Assembly (NCBI GenBank): GCA_013398955.1
Contig: VWPU01004989.1
Span: 310,001-374,000, forward strand
DNA: 64,000 bases
DNA from: Callaeas wilsoni
Taxonomy: Eukaryota; Chordata; Aves; Passeriformes; Callaeidae
Direction of reading: 5' to 3'
This document shows positions 39,731-52,005 of this stretch, in pieces. Made by a program: the position numbers and the translations under genes. Under the pieces are notes generated by a model. The model worked only from the letters and a program-made list of their open reading frames with translations, made no database searches and was not told the origin of the DNA. The stretch's first letter is position 1, and each line of letters begins with the position of its first letter.

Positions 39731-42700
39731 ACTTAGCAAACAGGCCTTGGTATGATAGGAATGTGACAACTCACTAAACTCATCCACCTAAAGTCCATCA
39801 TTTCCTCAACTTGCTTACATGTCTCCATATCTGGACACTTCTTCCCCACACAGAGCCAGCACACTCAGGCTGGGTGTGCTCCTAGCAGGGTATCCTGTGA
39901 CAAGAAGAGAGTGCAGCGAGCTCTGTGCAGAGGTAATGGGGATACAGACACCATCGCAATTCAATTCGTGCCTAATTAAGTCTGAAGGACTGTGCGGAGA
40001 ACTAGACTGTGGCAGTTTATAGAAGCTGATTGATACTTTTATTGACTTCTAAGGCTCTGACTCAGCACACAGTCAGATCCCGGAGTGTCAACTCAAACGA
40101 TGTACTCAAGAATATGCACTTCTGCAACAGGGCCTTTTTCCTTAAGCCTGCACATCAGCATAACACTGAAACTCCCCATAAATCTGTGGTTTGTTGATGT
40201 GCATGAAAAAGCTGATATCATGACTGAGCAATTTTGGTGAATGGAAATATTAGCTTAATGATAGTTCTCCATTACATAGTTTCATTATGTAGCTGCACTT
40301 AGTTTTTAAAGGGTATATGTTCCCACTTATTTCAGTGGAGAAATATAATTAGGATTTAGTGCACCTGAGATTCTACAAAACTTGAGCAGATTAATTACAA
40401 TCTCCTTTTATATTCTCTCATTTTAAGAGAAATTACAGGTATAGCAAGCTACTGTCCACATCTCCTTATATCTATAATACCAGGTGTATTTTGAAAGCAG
40501 ACAATTTACATTAATATTAGGTTTTGAGAAGCCAAGTATATTTAAATATTTTCATTATGAGTGTAACATAGCAAGTATCAAGGAAGGACATACATAAGAA
40601 GTACAGAGTGCTTGAAAATTTGTTCCTTTCATATGAATGCACAGTATCAGGGCTCAGGTCTTGTAGCTGAATACATTATCATGTATTACACTGCTCACAT
40701 GCACACTCCTAGTTTATGGAAAATGCAACATAATTCAGCTCAGCTTTCTTTCATTGTAGATTCCTGCATTTATTTTGTTTTAAGACATGTGCACTCAGTT
40801 CTACTAAGGTCACTAGACTAGTTCTTTTGCCTCTGATGGTGAGTAAGAAACCACAGAACAGGAATCTTTGCTGTAGCCAAGGAAGAAATCCTGCCTATGA
40901 AGGATGTCTCTTTACCTCTCCCCCCTCCCCTACTATGACTACATTACAGCAAATGTCATCTGTATTCTCCTTTGGGGGTCTCAGTAATTCAGATTTTATA
41001 GTAGTGTATTTAGAATTAGTCCATATTTGAAATTGTTTACAGAATGCTATACAAATCAATGAAAGGTAGTAACATGACTCATCAACAAGAATATAGATGA
41101 GTCATGAGAATTCTCTGCAATACTGGAGGTTAGATTTAAATTTCAGTTTGAAAACATCAGATCATTACTAAAATCGCTGAGTAGAATTTTTCAAGACATA
41201 TTTGTATTGCTCTCAATATTAACCATTAAAAAAAGAAATTATCATAGACTAAGGGAATAGAAAAGAGAAAGTGAAAGGGAAGAAGAGAAAAGATGGTGGA
41301 AGGGGATGGTTTGAATCACATCATATAGAGAATGGGATTCTTATCTGAAAAACAAGAAAAAATAATCAAGGGAAATCTCCAGACATCTTATCTGGTACTT
41401 AAACAGAAAACCCAAACTTTTTCAGATTCTATTGCCATGCAGATTTTAAGAGCATAAACAGAAACTTCAGATGGAGTTCCGAAGGATTTTGAAATGTCAG
41501 TAAAAATTTTCTAGGACTGAAAAAACAAGACTACAAAAATCCCTGATCAGCACTTGTTAGTTCAAATATTTATTTTGTTTTTAAAACACCAAAGACACTA
41601 AGAGAGACAGAGTAACCTGGCAGCATTTTTCATGCAGCTGCCTTATTTTTAAGCATACTAAGAAGGGCTCAAGAAAAGAAAGCATTATCAGCACTTTAAG
41701 GATTAAGTGTTAAGTGTCATTCACTAGGGAAACTGGCTTGAATTTCCCCCTCCCCATCTTCCTCCAATTCAAGACTTATTTAACGTGATCAGATTGAGAT
41801 TGATCAAGGCAGAAGACAGAACTGCTTGCATGCGCATCTGGTCCCAAATTCCAGTGACTCGCAAGAGAGTCTCACTCACAGTAAAATGAAATTCATGTAA
41901 ATATACTTACATATCTTCTGCCTTTATGACCAAACTTCACCCCACAGTATTCATGCCTTTTAATATCAAGCAAAAAGTATGCCAGCAGGAAACCAAAAGA
42001 ATCCATTTCTGCAGCTGTTCAGTTACTTTATACAGTCAGTCACTGAAGACCTATCACGGAAACTGAATATGAGCAGTTATTTATTATTTATGAGCAGTAG
42101 TTCATTTCCCATGAACGTTTCATAGGAGGGCATAGCTCTTTGTGGAACATAATAGTGCAACTCATATAGATCCCATTCATTAGCTTTGGGTACAATCCCC
42201 AAGTGAGGGCAATTGTCTCATATCGTCTCTTCCATCAAAACTCCATTTCAACATGAGTTAAGCTCTTGTTTGTGTTGAGTTCTCTTGCCTCTTCCAGAAC
42301 CTCATTTAACTTTTGATTAGAAGTCCTCTTATTTTGAGCCTAAACATTAAACTTTGTTAAACCTTGGGCAAATCTGGTACATAAGATCTGTACTGGGAGG
42401 AGGAACTGTTGAAGTCCTCTGATGTTTCAAGAGAAATTTATTATATCCCTTTCGAGTCTCTCTTCCTGTGTTAAGGAACGGAGAGTGGAAGATGTTCTCT
42501 CTCTTCCCCTTGACAGACAAGACATCTGTCATCTGTTCTGTTATCTTCCTATCTTCCTTCTTCCAGATCCCAAATACAGCAGAATTCCTCTTCTGTGAGA
42601 GAAGTATAGGTATGATGTTCCCAAATCCCAAACCTGTACAGCAGATTCAATACTTCTGTACCTCTCAGGGCGAAATCTTTTGCAATACACACTCTAGAAT

Positions 42701-44890
42701 GATATTTGAGGAAATATTTTTGAAGACAGGAGAAATCAGTAAAGCAAAAATGTAGGCCTTAGTCTCTGAACGTTCATAGAGAGATTCAGGATCATTTCTT
42801 TTCTTCTTCTCTCATAATTAAGAACAATATTCAGAATGTCTAGTTATAGACAGTTTGATCACTAATATTTTAGGAAAGAGCAACTACAGAAATCACTACT
42901 GGGTCCAGTTACAGGGTTGAAGAACAAACATTTAGTGTCAGTATTCTTGATCTTTGTGAAATTAGGAACTAAGAACTGATTTTTGAATTAATAAATAAAT
43001 AGCAGATGTTCAAATGGGTGAACATATTATGTAGATGAGCAGAACAGATTTTTCAGTATAGCATATTTATTAATCCAAAAGTATGCTTTGATGACTACAT
43101 TGGCTTGATCACATTGTAATTTCACAAGCTGCCAATCATCTAGTTATAGACTGAATTCAAACTCCTTTTTTAATTTAAGGCAAAAATTAAGCATTGTATC
43201 ATCACTGTCTTGTCAAGCTGAGACAAAACCCATTTGTAACAGCTGAATCAGCAGGGTCATTACAAAATCCAAAATACTGGCAAAGTTAAAGTGCAGAAAT
43301 TAACTTAATTTCTACCTCATGAGCTAACATTGCTGTCTTCATTGTCTCATACCTGCATCCATGCCATGTATTCACAGCAGGCTCAATCTGTCACCAATAC
43401 AAACGGAAGTGCTAATGTTACTGGAAAGAATGTCCACACCTTAGTCACAATCTACTGCACATTTTATATGCAAGAAAGTCCCCAGCACCATCTATTTTTA
43501 CCCCTTCCTTAACTCAGAAATGCTTTTTCCTTCTATTACTTTTTGACACTTCACATGCTATTTTACAGTAGGACAGAATATACATAGTCACTTGGAGTAT
43601 CAATTCAGATGAATACCCTAATTAAAATTCACTGCTAAAGAATTTTTATTGTGGTTACAAATTTAAATTATGGAGGGGAGGGGAGAGAAGGAATTGTTTG
43701 TATAGTTTAGTTACTTTTGAGAATAAGAACTCATGGGCAACTTCTACTTTGTAATCTCTGTACAGTAGAACAGACCTGTCGTTGGTTTGAAAGTTTTATC
43801 CCTTGAGACAGGAATCCAGTTATATAAAATAAATCATTTTTGTAGAACTAACAGAAATTATGTTCTGTTCTTCACTCATCATGCATTTTCCCTTATGAGT
43901 TTTTCTCCTAAATTAAAACTAAATTTAAATTTCTCCTAAACTAAAACACTACAAAAATATACTTGAATTTTTAGAGAGATTAATCACAATTCACCTAGGT
44001 TTTATTTTTAAAAATTCTTAGAATTTTTATAATTTTTGGTTAGCAAAAATTAATTTTGGATATTACTACGTTTTAATATTTAGAAGTGTCTAAGAAGTCT
44101 AAAGTTAGTTAAAGACACTAATCTCTCTTCAAGAGTATCTTAACAGAAATGTTGTTTAACTTAAGACATTCTTCTAAACCCATGTCTAAGCATAATAAAT
44201 TGGAAGTAAATTTTAATATCATTCCAGAGTCTCAATGTTTTAGCCAAATATTAAGTTTGAGGTAATATTCTACATGCCCCAACTGCAATTACATATAAAC
44301 AGATGTTAGCAGGGGTTTTTTTTACAAAATAAAATTAGTTACAGATGGTTGGAGAGTTTAAAATTGTTATAAAATATTAAAATGCTAATATGAAAAAAAC
44401 CATAGCATCAAATATCAAGATCTTCAAAATCTGGCTGAAGAGACTAAAGGCCATATTTTCAGATACTAGCTTCTCCAGTTTCACAAGCAACATATGCATT
44501 ACTAGCCTCTTCATCACACCATTAAGTAACCCTAGCTCAAAAATGAGGGGAAAATGCTTTCAACTTTTCTGTAGAAAAATATATATTTATAATCATTTTC
44601 TGCAAGACTCTTTACAATATGTTAAAAAAATGAGATGAACACACTGTTCAGATAGCATTCTTTCTTACTAGGTTCAAATAAATCTTTGTACCAAGGAAGC
44701 AATACATATTCTCTCTATTCAGTGAAGTTACTTACCCCAAAAAAAATGAACGGTACTATTGATAGCTTAGTACTACTGTTACTAAGAAACATCCAACTAA
44801 GCTGAGACTGGTTTAACAATTTATTTCAAGTTTCTTTGTCGGAAAAACTTGCCCAAAGAAGAAAAGTTCAAAGCGTTGTTCAAAAAAAAA
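39731..44890. other. Unique-looking non-coding DNA
   Basis: About 5 kb with no supported gene and no interspersed repeat that I recognise. It contains an inverted pair of AP-1 motifs at 41073-41106. Confidence 0.6.
41073..41106. promoter_or_regulatory. Inverted pair of AP-1 (TGACTCA) motifs
   Basis: CATGACTCATC (41073-41083) and its exact reverse complement GATGAGTCATG (41096-41106) flank a 12-nt spacer. Each arm contains a full AP-1 (Fos/Jun) consensus, TGACTCA or TGAGTCA, with centres about two helical turns apart. The motif and symmetry are seen directly; regulatory use is inferred. Confidence 0.35.
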
Positions 44891-45086
44891 TTTTTTCACC
44901 CAGAGGGTGGTTGGGTGCTGGAACAGGCTCCCCAGGGAAGTGGTCACAGCACCAGCCTGACAGAGTTGAGGAAGCGTTTTGACAATGCTCTCGGACACAC
45001 AGTGTGATTCTGCACAGGGCCAGGGAGCTGGACTCTATGATCCTTGTGGGTCCCTTCCAACTCAGCATATCCTGTGATTCTGTGAT
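44891..45086 (+). mobile_element. CR1 LINE 3'-end fragment
   Basis: About 195 bp read CR1 in order: TTCACCCAGAGGGTGG, GGTGCTGGAACAGGCTCCCC, AGGGAAGTGGTCACAGCACC, GGACTCTATGATCCTTGTGG and GTCCCTTCCAACTCAGC, ending in CCTGTGATTCTGTGAT. The terminal repeat is intact. The copy is 5'-truncated with no reverse-transcriptase sequence. Confidence 0.93.
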
Positions 45087-45528
45087 ACACCTCCTTGCCA
45101 AGACTTGCATCTCTGTTTGTTCCTGTTGGTGGCTTTAAGTCATTTGAGTCTAAGTACATCAATTTTATGGCTGGCAAACCATTTCTGTGTAAAAGGTACT
45201 TATCCAGAAAAGAAGAAATAAACCGAGATTATGCTTCTAGTAGGCTTCTACTCAAATAATATTTTCTTTTTTCTTTTTTTTCCCCAGAAATATGTGTTAG
45301 CTCTGCAACACAAGTTTCATCTTTCCCTAGAGGTGTTACAAACACTTTCTCAAATTGCTACCACCATAATGCTTTTGGTGCTTGAGCTCCAGTGAAAGTT
45401 AAAGTTACAGCTTCTAAACAATATTACTGGCTCTTTAAATAAACAAAAACACCATGCTCCATCAAGCAAATTTACCTGTGTTTTGAAAGTTCAGGTTACA
45501 GAAAGGTGCTCTGGGAAGAGCTTGTACC
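45087..45528. other. Short unique-looking spacer
   Basis: It lies between a CR1 copy and an LTR remnant. It includes an acceptor-like polypyrimidine tract ending CCCCAG at 45287 followed by a 35-codon open stretch (see findings). No gene is called. Confidence 0.5.
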
Positions 45529-45870
45529 ATAGCTGCAGTGGCATGGGGTCCTCCATGGGCTGCAGGGGAAGCTCTGCGCCAACGCTTGGAGCATCCCCTC
45601 CTTTTTCTGTGACCTTAGTGCCGGCAGGGCTGTTTCTCATTTCCTCTAAAACAGCTGCTGCACAGTAACTTTTACCCTTTCCTTTCCTAAATACTATCAC
45701 AGACATGCCATCAGCATCACTGGTGGACTCAGCCTGTGCCAGCAATGAGTCCATTTTGGAACCAACCATAACTGCCTCTGCCTTACCTGGGGACAGCTCC
45801 TACTGTTTTCCGGCAGAAGTCACCCATAAAACTCCCCTACTACCCAAAGTTCACCACATAAAAAACACAC
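45529..45870 (-). mobile_element. Truncated ERV LTR, avian type C (remnant)
   Basis: This stretch is similar to part of the longer element at 52006-53095 and to the rest of that family as I remember it. Shared order: GGGGTCCTCC..., GCTGCAGGGGAAGCTCTGC, GGAGCATCCCCTCC, GGGCTGTTTCTC, CACAGTAACTTTTACCCTTTC, then ATCACAGACATG and a block ending CACCACATAAAAAACACAC. Only about one third of the LTR remains; the half with the polyadenylation signal is missing. A minus-strand frame of 92 codons (45491-45769) is a decayed reading frame of the repeat, not a host gene. Orientation is assigned from the AATAAA of the sister copy. Confidence 0.65.
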
Positions 45871-45977
45871 TCCGTTTAACAGTGATTAAATTTGAAATTT
45901 TTTTCAAGCAGATGATGACCTGTTCCCTATAATTCTGAGAGGGATAAACACACGTTTTCACAAGGGCATGTAGTATC

Positions 45978-46241
45978 GGACAAGAGGGAATGTCTTTAAA
46001 CTGCAAAAGGGTAGGTTTCTATTAGCTATTAGGAAGAAATTCATTACTGTGAGGGTGGTGAGACACAAACAGGTTACCCAGAGAACTTGGGGATGCCCCA
46101 TTCCTGGAAGTGTTCAAGGCCAGGTTGGATGGGACTCTTAGCAACCTGATCTAGTGGAAGGTGTCCCTGTCCACGGCAGCAGGATTGGAACCAGGTAAAC
46201 CTTAAGGTCCCTTCCAACCCAAACTGTTCTGTGATTCTGTG
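45978..46241 (+). mobile_element. CR1 LINE 3'-end fragment
   Basis: About 265 bp. GAGGGAATGTCTTTAAACTG, GGGTAGGTTTCTATTAGCTA, TTAGGAAGAAATTCATTACT, GTGAGGGTGGTGAGAC, GGAAGTGTTCAAGGCCAGG, TTGGATGGGACTCTTAGCAA, GATCTAGTGGAAGGTGTCCC and AAGGTCCCTTCCAACCC end in TTCTGTGATTCTGTG. It is the best-preserved CR1 in the window. It lies just over 100 bp from the LTR remnant and about 0.9 kb from another CR1, forming a small repeat cluster. Confidence 0.95.
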
Positions 46242-49200
46242 CTTGAAACGCTGCTTGAGAGTAGAAGCACATCACATATGGACTTCTGTATAACACCTAG
46301 ACTGAATAACAGAAGTAATCATAATGCATTGTCTTTCTGCATTCAAGATTATATACGCTTCAGTGACTGGCAAAAAGTTCTTTTAATTTCCTCTCTCTAT
46401 AAAGTGAGACAGCCTTAATAGTGTTTTCTCTACAAAATTACAGAAACTTTAAACTTGTACTAACTTTTCCGAATGGTATTGTAGTCTACAGGCTGGGTCA
46501 CCCTCATCCTCTCAGAGGAACCTACTAAAGTTGTGTTTCAAGTACTGCACATTTACATGATGAAAGTACCACAAGGTACTAACCATTATTTGCTCAATAC
46601 CAAGCAGATCTCTAACTAGTGTTTTCTTGTGTGGAAGGATAACACAATTATCTCCTTACTCTTTATGTAAATACATATGATTCTTTAATTTCCAATGCTT
46701 TGTCTTCATTTAAAAATCCTAAGACACATGATCTTTTTTTCTGCAATCTTCCTGAAATTAGTCTTTCCAGATTTTAGATTCTGAGAACTAGAAATAAAAA
46801 TAAAATCAGTTCATACAGAACTAGATTTTTTGCATTTGATTATTTTATTATAGTTGTCATTCATAGAAACATATTTTTGAAAATCTTCCATATTTGTAAG
46901 TCCTTGCAGCCCTGAAAACCACTTTTACAGCATACTAGCAAAAAAAGTCCAGAAACTACACTCTCTGCCCCCAAACAGCTTATAACCTAAGATACTGTCA
47001 ACATCAACAAAAAGGATTCAAGAGCACTGCAGAAGAAAAGAGAGGATAGCAAGCTTCTAACAAGGGAAATAAATGATGTAGGGTTGATTTTAACAAGAAC
47101 AGGGTCTTAATTAGGGAGGGATTTGGAGAGAGAGAGAGAAAAAAATTCTTGTAATAAGATAATTAGTGGCAGTAGTTTACATCAGCACAAATTAGGACAG
47201 GCAGTTGGCAATTAGAAAATACTGCTTCCTTGGTGGTGTCAGTCAAGTGGCACATAGCAGCAAATATTTATAAACCCAATAAAGTGCCAGATATCAGCTG
47301 GAAACACAATCATCTTCTCTCTTTTTGTCACCATAGTTTTGAAACCCTGTAGTACTCTTTTCCTTTAAGTACATTGAAAATGAAACGGAATATTTGAAAA
47401 CAAAATACCGGATACTCCCTAAAAAGGAGGCAAAAGTGTAAATAGGCAGAGAGGATGGTAAAAGGAAGCTGTCAGATTTTCATTTTGGACATCCATCATA
47501 TGTGTTCAGATAAGAACCACTGTATGTCCAGGAAAGGGTTAAGTCAGAAACAACACAGTCGAAATCAGATGAGTTAGATTATGCATAAAAGGCTTATTAT
47601 AGTTGATTCTACCTAAGAAGAACTTAGCTCCTGCATTTTTGTCTTATTGAGATATATACTAACATATTTGCCAAAGAAATGAAAATATAATTTGCAACCA
47701 GCTAAGCATACCCTGCCTGTCCTCTGGCTCCCTTCCAAAATGGCTTCAGAGACTTGGAAGCTACAGCAAAGCATCCTCTTGTCTAACCTGTCAGAGGCAG
47801 CAGAAATATTCACTGTGGACTCTACTGTTTACTCTCTATTCTTGGCACTTTGTAAATACAAGATTTTTTTTTCTTACAACCTGTGTATGTAGTTCTCTTT
47901 AATTTCTCTGACAGAGTGACTACCTTGCATCACAGTGAGTCTATTTTGGATGAGTGCTCTGGATGCTCTGAGGTGTGTCCTGACTGACATACAGCACTTT
48001 GGCAGACCTTTCCAGAAGCCAGTGCCCCAGAGTATCTTGTGGTGCATCCTACACCAGCCCTACAAGTGTTGTTACCAGCACTGTGTTTAGTTGCAAAAGA
48101 AGCATTTACAATTTCTTGCTTTTGATTAAAACCATGCATTAGTTCTAAGCTGGTGAAGAGAATCTCCAAATATTAAACCAACAGCTTCCATTGCTTCAGC
48201 CCTCTGTTACCGGATTGCATTTCTCTGATATGCATCTGTCACCATCATATCCTTTTCCCCTTTCCTCACTCTGCTGAGATCTCCCCACAGAAATTCTGAA
48301 GTGACCTTTCTCACTACTACTTGTTCATCCCTCCCACCTGCAGCCATGTACTCCCACAGACCATGAGTCTTGTCTGAGCAGGAAGAACTTGAACAGGGGT
48401 CATGTAGAACTCTGCTGTTGAGCTGAGTCTGCCAGTGAGGACCTTCATCTGCACGGTACCAGTTACAGCTCTTGGGCCTAAGGAATAGGTGGGATAAATA
48501 CTGTCAATTGTTGGTGTCATACTCCTAGTCGGGCATCTGCACAGAGTGTGCATTACTGGTTGGCACTACGTGTTTTTGGGCTTTTCAGATGCAGGGACAT
48601 TCCAGCTGTTGGGGTTGAATGAGGACAAAAATGGCATAGAAATCATTCCTACATTTACAGTAATGGGCTAATATGGAAAAGAAACTATCAGTGGCACAGC
48701 TTGTGTTTCTAAGTGGGTAAATGAGGTGGTTCAAGGGCAAAGGGATAAGCAAGGATTATAAACGTCAGGAAATTTCTTGAACATTGTGTTAATTGAGTCC
48801 ATCAGTGATTTTTTGTGCTCAGTTGTCTGGTTTTGTTGTATAGTGATCCTGAGATAGAAAACATACTCAAAAAAAGGGCAACTGAAACTCCTGCTCCCAG
48901 AAGGGTTCAGTTTAAAAGGAATTCCATGTTAGTGAAAGCCAATGTCACACATTGAAGGGAAGGCAGGAACTCTTACAGACATACATCCTGTTCTGGGTAG
49001 CAGCAGTTGGTCCTCCTGAAAGTAAACCAAGTTCCTAATCACTTCTGAAATTTAGACCACTGCCTTTAACTTACTCTTCTGGGAGCAGTCAAAGATTATG
49101 GAAGCAGCAGAAAGAATAACAAAAGAAATTCATTTTAATCTTAAAATGGCACAAGGGTTTTATCTTAATACCATTTCTGTTTGCAGTTTCTATTCACAAG

Positions 49201-52005
49201 GGGATCTGCTGCAGTGTTTAGCATATTTGATAGCAATGGCACTGATGATTCCAGGAGCTGAGTCAAACAACGCAGTGAACTGCCACCACAGCACTTTTCT
49301 GGAATGAAGAAAGCTTCTGAGACTCAAATATCTGATGGGCTTTACTTACGACAACAGTAAGACTTTACTATGAATTAATGTTTCAAATGCTCAGCCTACT
49401 AAGCTTTTGAAAGTTAACAGCACACAGAAAATCATTTATTCTGGCACAGCAAGATAATCTTTGAGACATGTAAATCCTCACACACTCACTTCCATTCTTG
49501 TCTCCTATCTTTCTCTTGGACTGTACCAAGCTTACACTAGAGGAGGGAAAAAAAGGGCTAAAATTTATTTAGAGTTATATTTTCCAGCAGGTAGGAAGAA
49601 GAAGCACTCACCTGTAAAGCCTGCATAGGTACATGAAAATAGTTTAAAACAAATGTGATGTTACATATCTGTCAAAATTTCCTTCCACTGTAATGACTGT
49701 TTTCGACTGTAATAACCAAAAGTTAGATTCTTTCTTAAAATTACAGTCAACTGAGAATTAGAATAGAGAAAATTTGTCTTACTGTAGAAATAGAGGTGTC
49801 TGGAAACTTCAAAGGAGAATAATTTTATACAAATATTGTGTCCATCAAGCCCAAAATTTCTTTTTGGAAGTGTCTCAGTGACAAGTAATTTTCATTGCAC
49901 TGAAGGCAAGGTTTCAAGGCAACATTGTCTCTATTTACCATCTGTGTGCTACAAAGCCAAGTAATGTGGAAGTGGCGGCTTTCTGACACTGTAATAAAGA
50001 AAGTAATAATATAGAAAGAGCCTCAAAACTTTAGCTTAGCGAATACATGCTCTGTCAAATATGTTCCAAGCCCGAAGGCTCTAATACTTCCTATATTATT
50101 TTGTCAAAAAATTTCAAGATATGCAGAAAATGCCAGGGGTTCCTCAGACCACCAAACTTCCCTGGGAAAACAGCATGACATTGGCATTGATGCTGAATAA
50201 TCCCTCCAGTTTCCCGGAAGAGAAGAGCACTTCAAAGTTTGGAGGAGTTTGAAAATTTTTCTTATTTGCTCTAATTCAGAGTGAGTACAAAACAAACAGA
50301 ACAAAAGAAAATCCCATTGAAAAATAAATATTACTCACTGGCCAGCTGTGTAAGGAAAGAGACATAGTGTAGTGTAGCAGGCAGTGGGCATGGGGACAAT
50401 GACATGACAGAGCCGTGCCAATGCCTTGGTTACCTCAGGCCATCTCTAATTACACTATGAGTCTATATGTAGGCAACATACCCATATGCTGAAGTAACAC
50501 CAGATTAAAATATATAAATATTAATATCTACAAATTTAATGTCTAAACTCCCACTTTAAGGGATACAACAAGTAGAACACTTCAGCTCATCATAAAGTTC
50601 TTATTTAGCATATAGTGACCTAATTATCTCTCCAGACTCCACTGATTGGCTTGACTGGGTATTTGTTTGCCATAGCAAAAGTTTGGACCTCACTGACCTG
50701 TATACCCATAATTTTAAGTGTTTTAATCTCTAATTTTAATCTCACACCAGTGATTAACCCCTTGTCCCTTCAGAGAAGCAATTCTAATTCTTTCAGCTGA
50801 AAGCACCTTTTCACAAAGATGCAGGTCTCTCCTACTACTTTCGAAGTTAGGGACCCACATGATCCATACCAAAGATTGTCCAGAATCTGATTTATTTCTC
50901 AGTCCAGTTAAGAACATGTGGATTGAACATCTTCAGTTTATTAGGATGGAAAATGTTACAGGAAATGAAAGTAATCAGGGTCTGTTCAAAACAGCTTGCA
51001 TAAAGCAGAAGTAGCAGATTAAGGTTCAAGCAATATCTCAGAAACCACAGGGCAGTTTGCAGAATTAACTCAGGAGCAAAGGCAATCTGCACATTTCAAG
51101 GTGAGCTTGTACATAACAATTTGGTGTTCACAGAAAGTTATGTCTACAGGGTGGTGACAAAGATTCATGTTGAAGGGCACACTAGTCCTGTGTTACAACT
51201 AGAGTATGTTTCATATTAAAGGTCAGCACTTTCAAACGTTCCACTTACTTTGTTACACAAACCTCATTCTGAGAAAGCAGAGAAATACTATTTTTAGCAC
51301 TTCTCATATATAGATTATACCTGTTAGTATATTATTTTTTCAAAAGCACACAAAAATCTAATAAATAAAATCTCTCTTGCAACACAGAGGGAAGTGCTAT
51401 GAGAACTCAGCTCACAATGAAGGCCTGTACTTTGAGCAGGCCAACAAACATCAAGTAGAGTGCCAAGCACTGTTCAAGGTGAGCAACAAAATTAGAATTT
51501 GAGCTACAGGAATAGAAAAGAGCAGAGAGAGACAGAGAGAAAGAAAGAGACAGAAATCACATATTTGAAAGCACTTTACCTGCTTCTGCATCAGGTTATA
51601 ATGCACCTGCTCAGGTATTCTGAGTTCCCAAAAAAACTGAAATAAATCCTCTCTCAAGAAGCACCTAAGAATAATAAATCCACATTTTAATGGGACATAT
51701 AAGTGACTGCTAATGAAAACTAGTGTCCAATTAAAAAAACAAAATTTACTTTCTGGTATGCACCACTTGCAATGAAAAATCCATCTTTAGAAGTCTGAAG
51801 GCAAATCTCCAAAAGAGTGCAAAGCAAACAAGCAAAGCCCTCATGTAACATGTCTATAAATAACTCTTCAGACCAATCTTTGGACAGGGTAACATCACAC
51901 TTGGGCACATGCTTTACAATTTGATTTTTAAAAAAGTTTCCCACATGAATAACCTATATCTGGTTTATCTTCTCCTCTACACTCCCTTTAACACCAGGTA
52001 CCTCT
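46242..52005. other. Unique-looking non-coding DNA
   Basis: No supported gene and no recognised interspersed repeat. The patch at 47930-48560 is slightly GC-richer with short minus-strand open frames of under 80 codons. An exon-like segment at 51388-51478 is treated as a finding. Confidence 0.55.
51521..51553. repeat. GA-rich microsatellite-like tract
   Basis: An imperfect (GA)n/(GAGACA) purine tract, seen directly. Confidence 0.65.

Noticed and set aside
42838..43152. 13-bp direct repeat TCTAGTTATAGAC about 300 bp apart (42838 and 43139)
   Set aside because: Too short and AT-rich to indicate LTRs or a duplication; flanking sequences are unrelated.
45491..45769. 92-codon minus-strand open frame as a possible small gene
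   Set aside because: It coincides with the type C LTR remnant, so it is a residual frame of a repeat and not a host gene.
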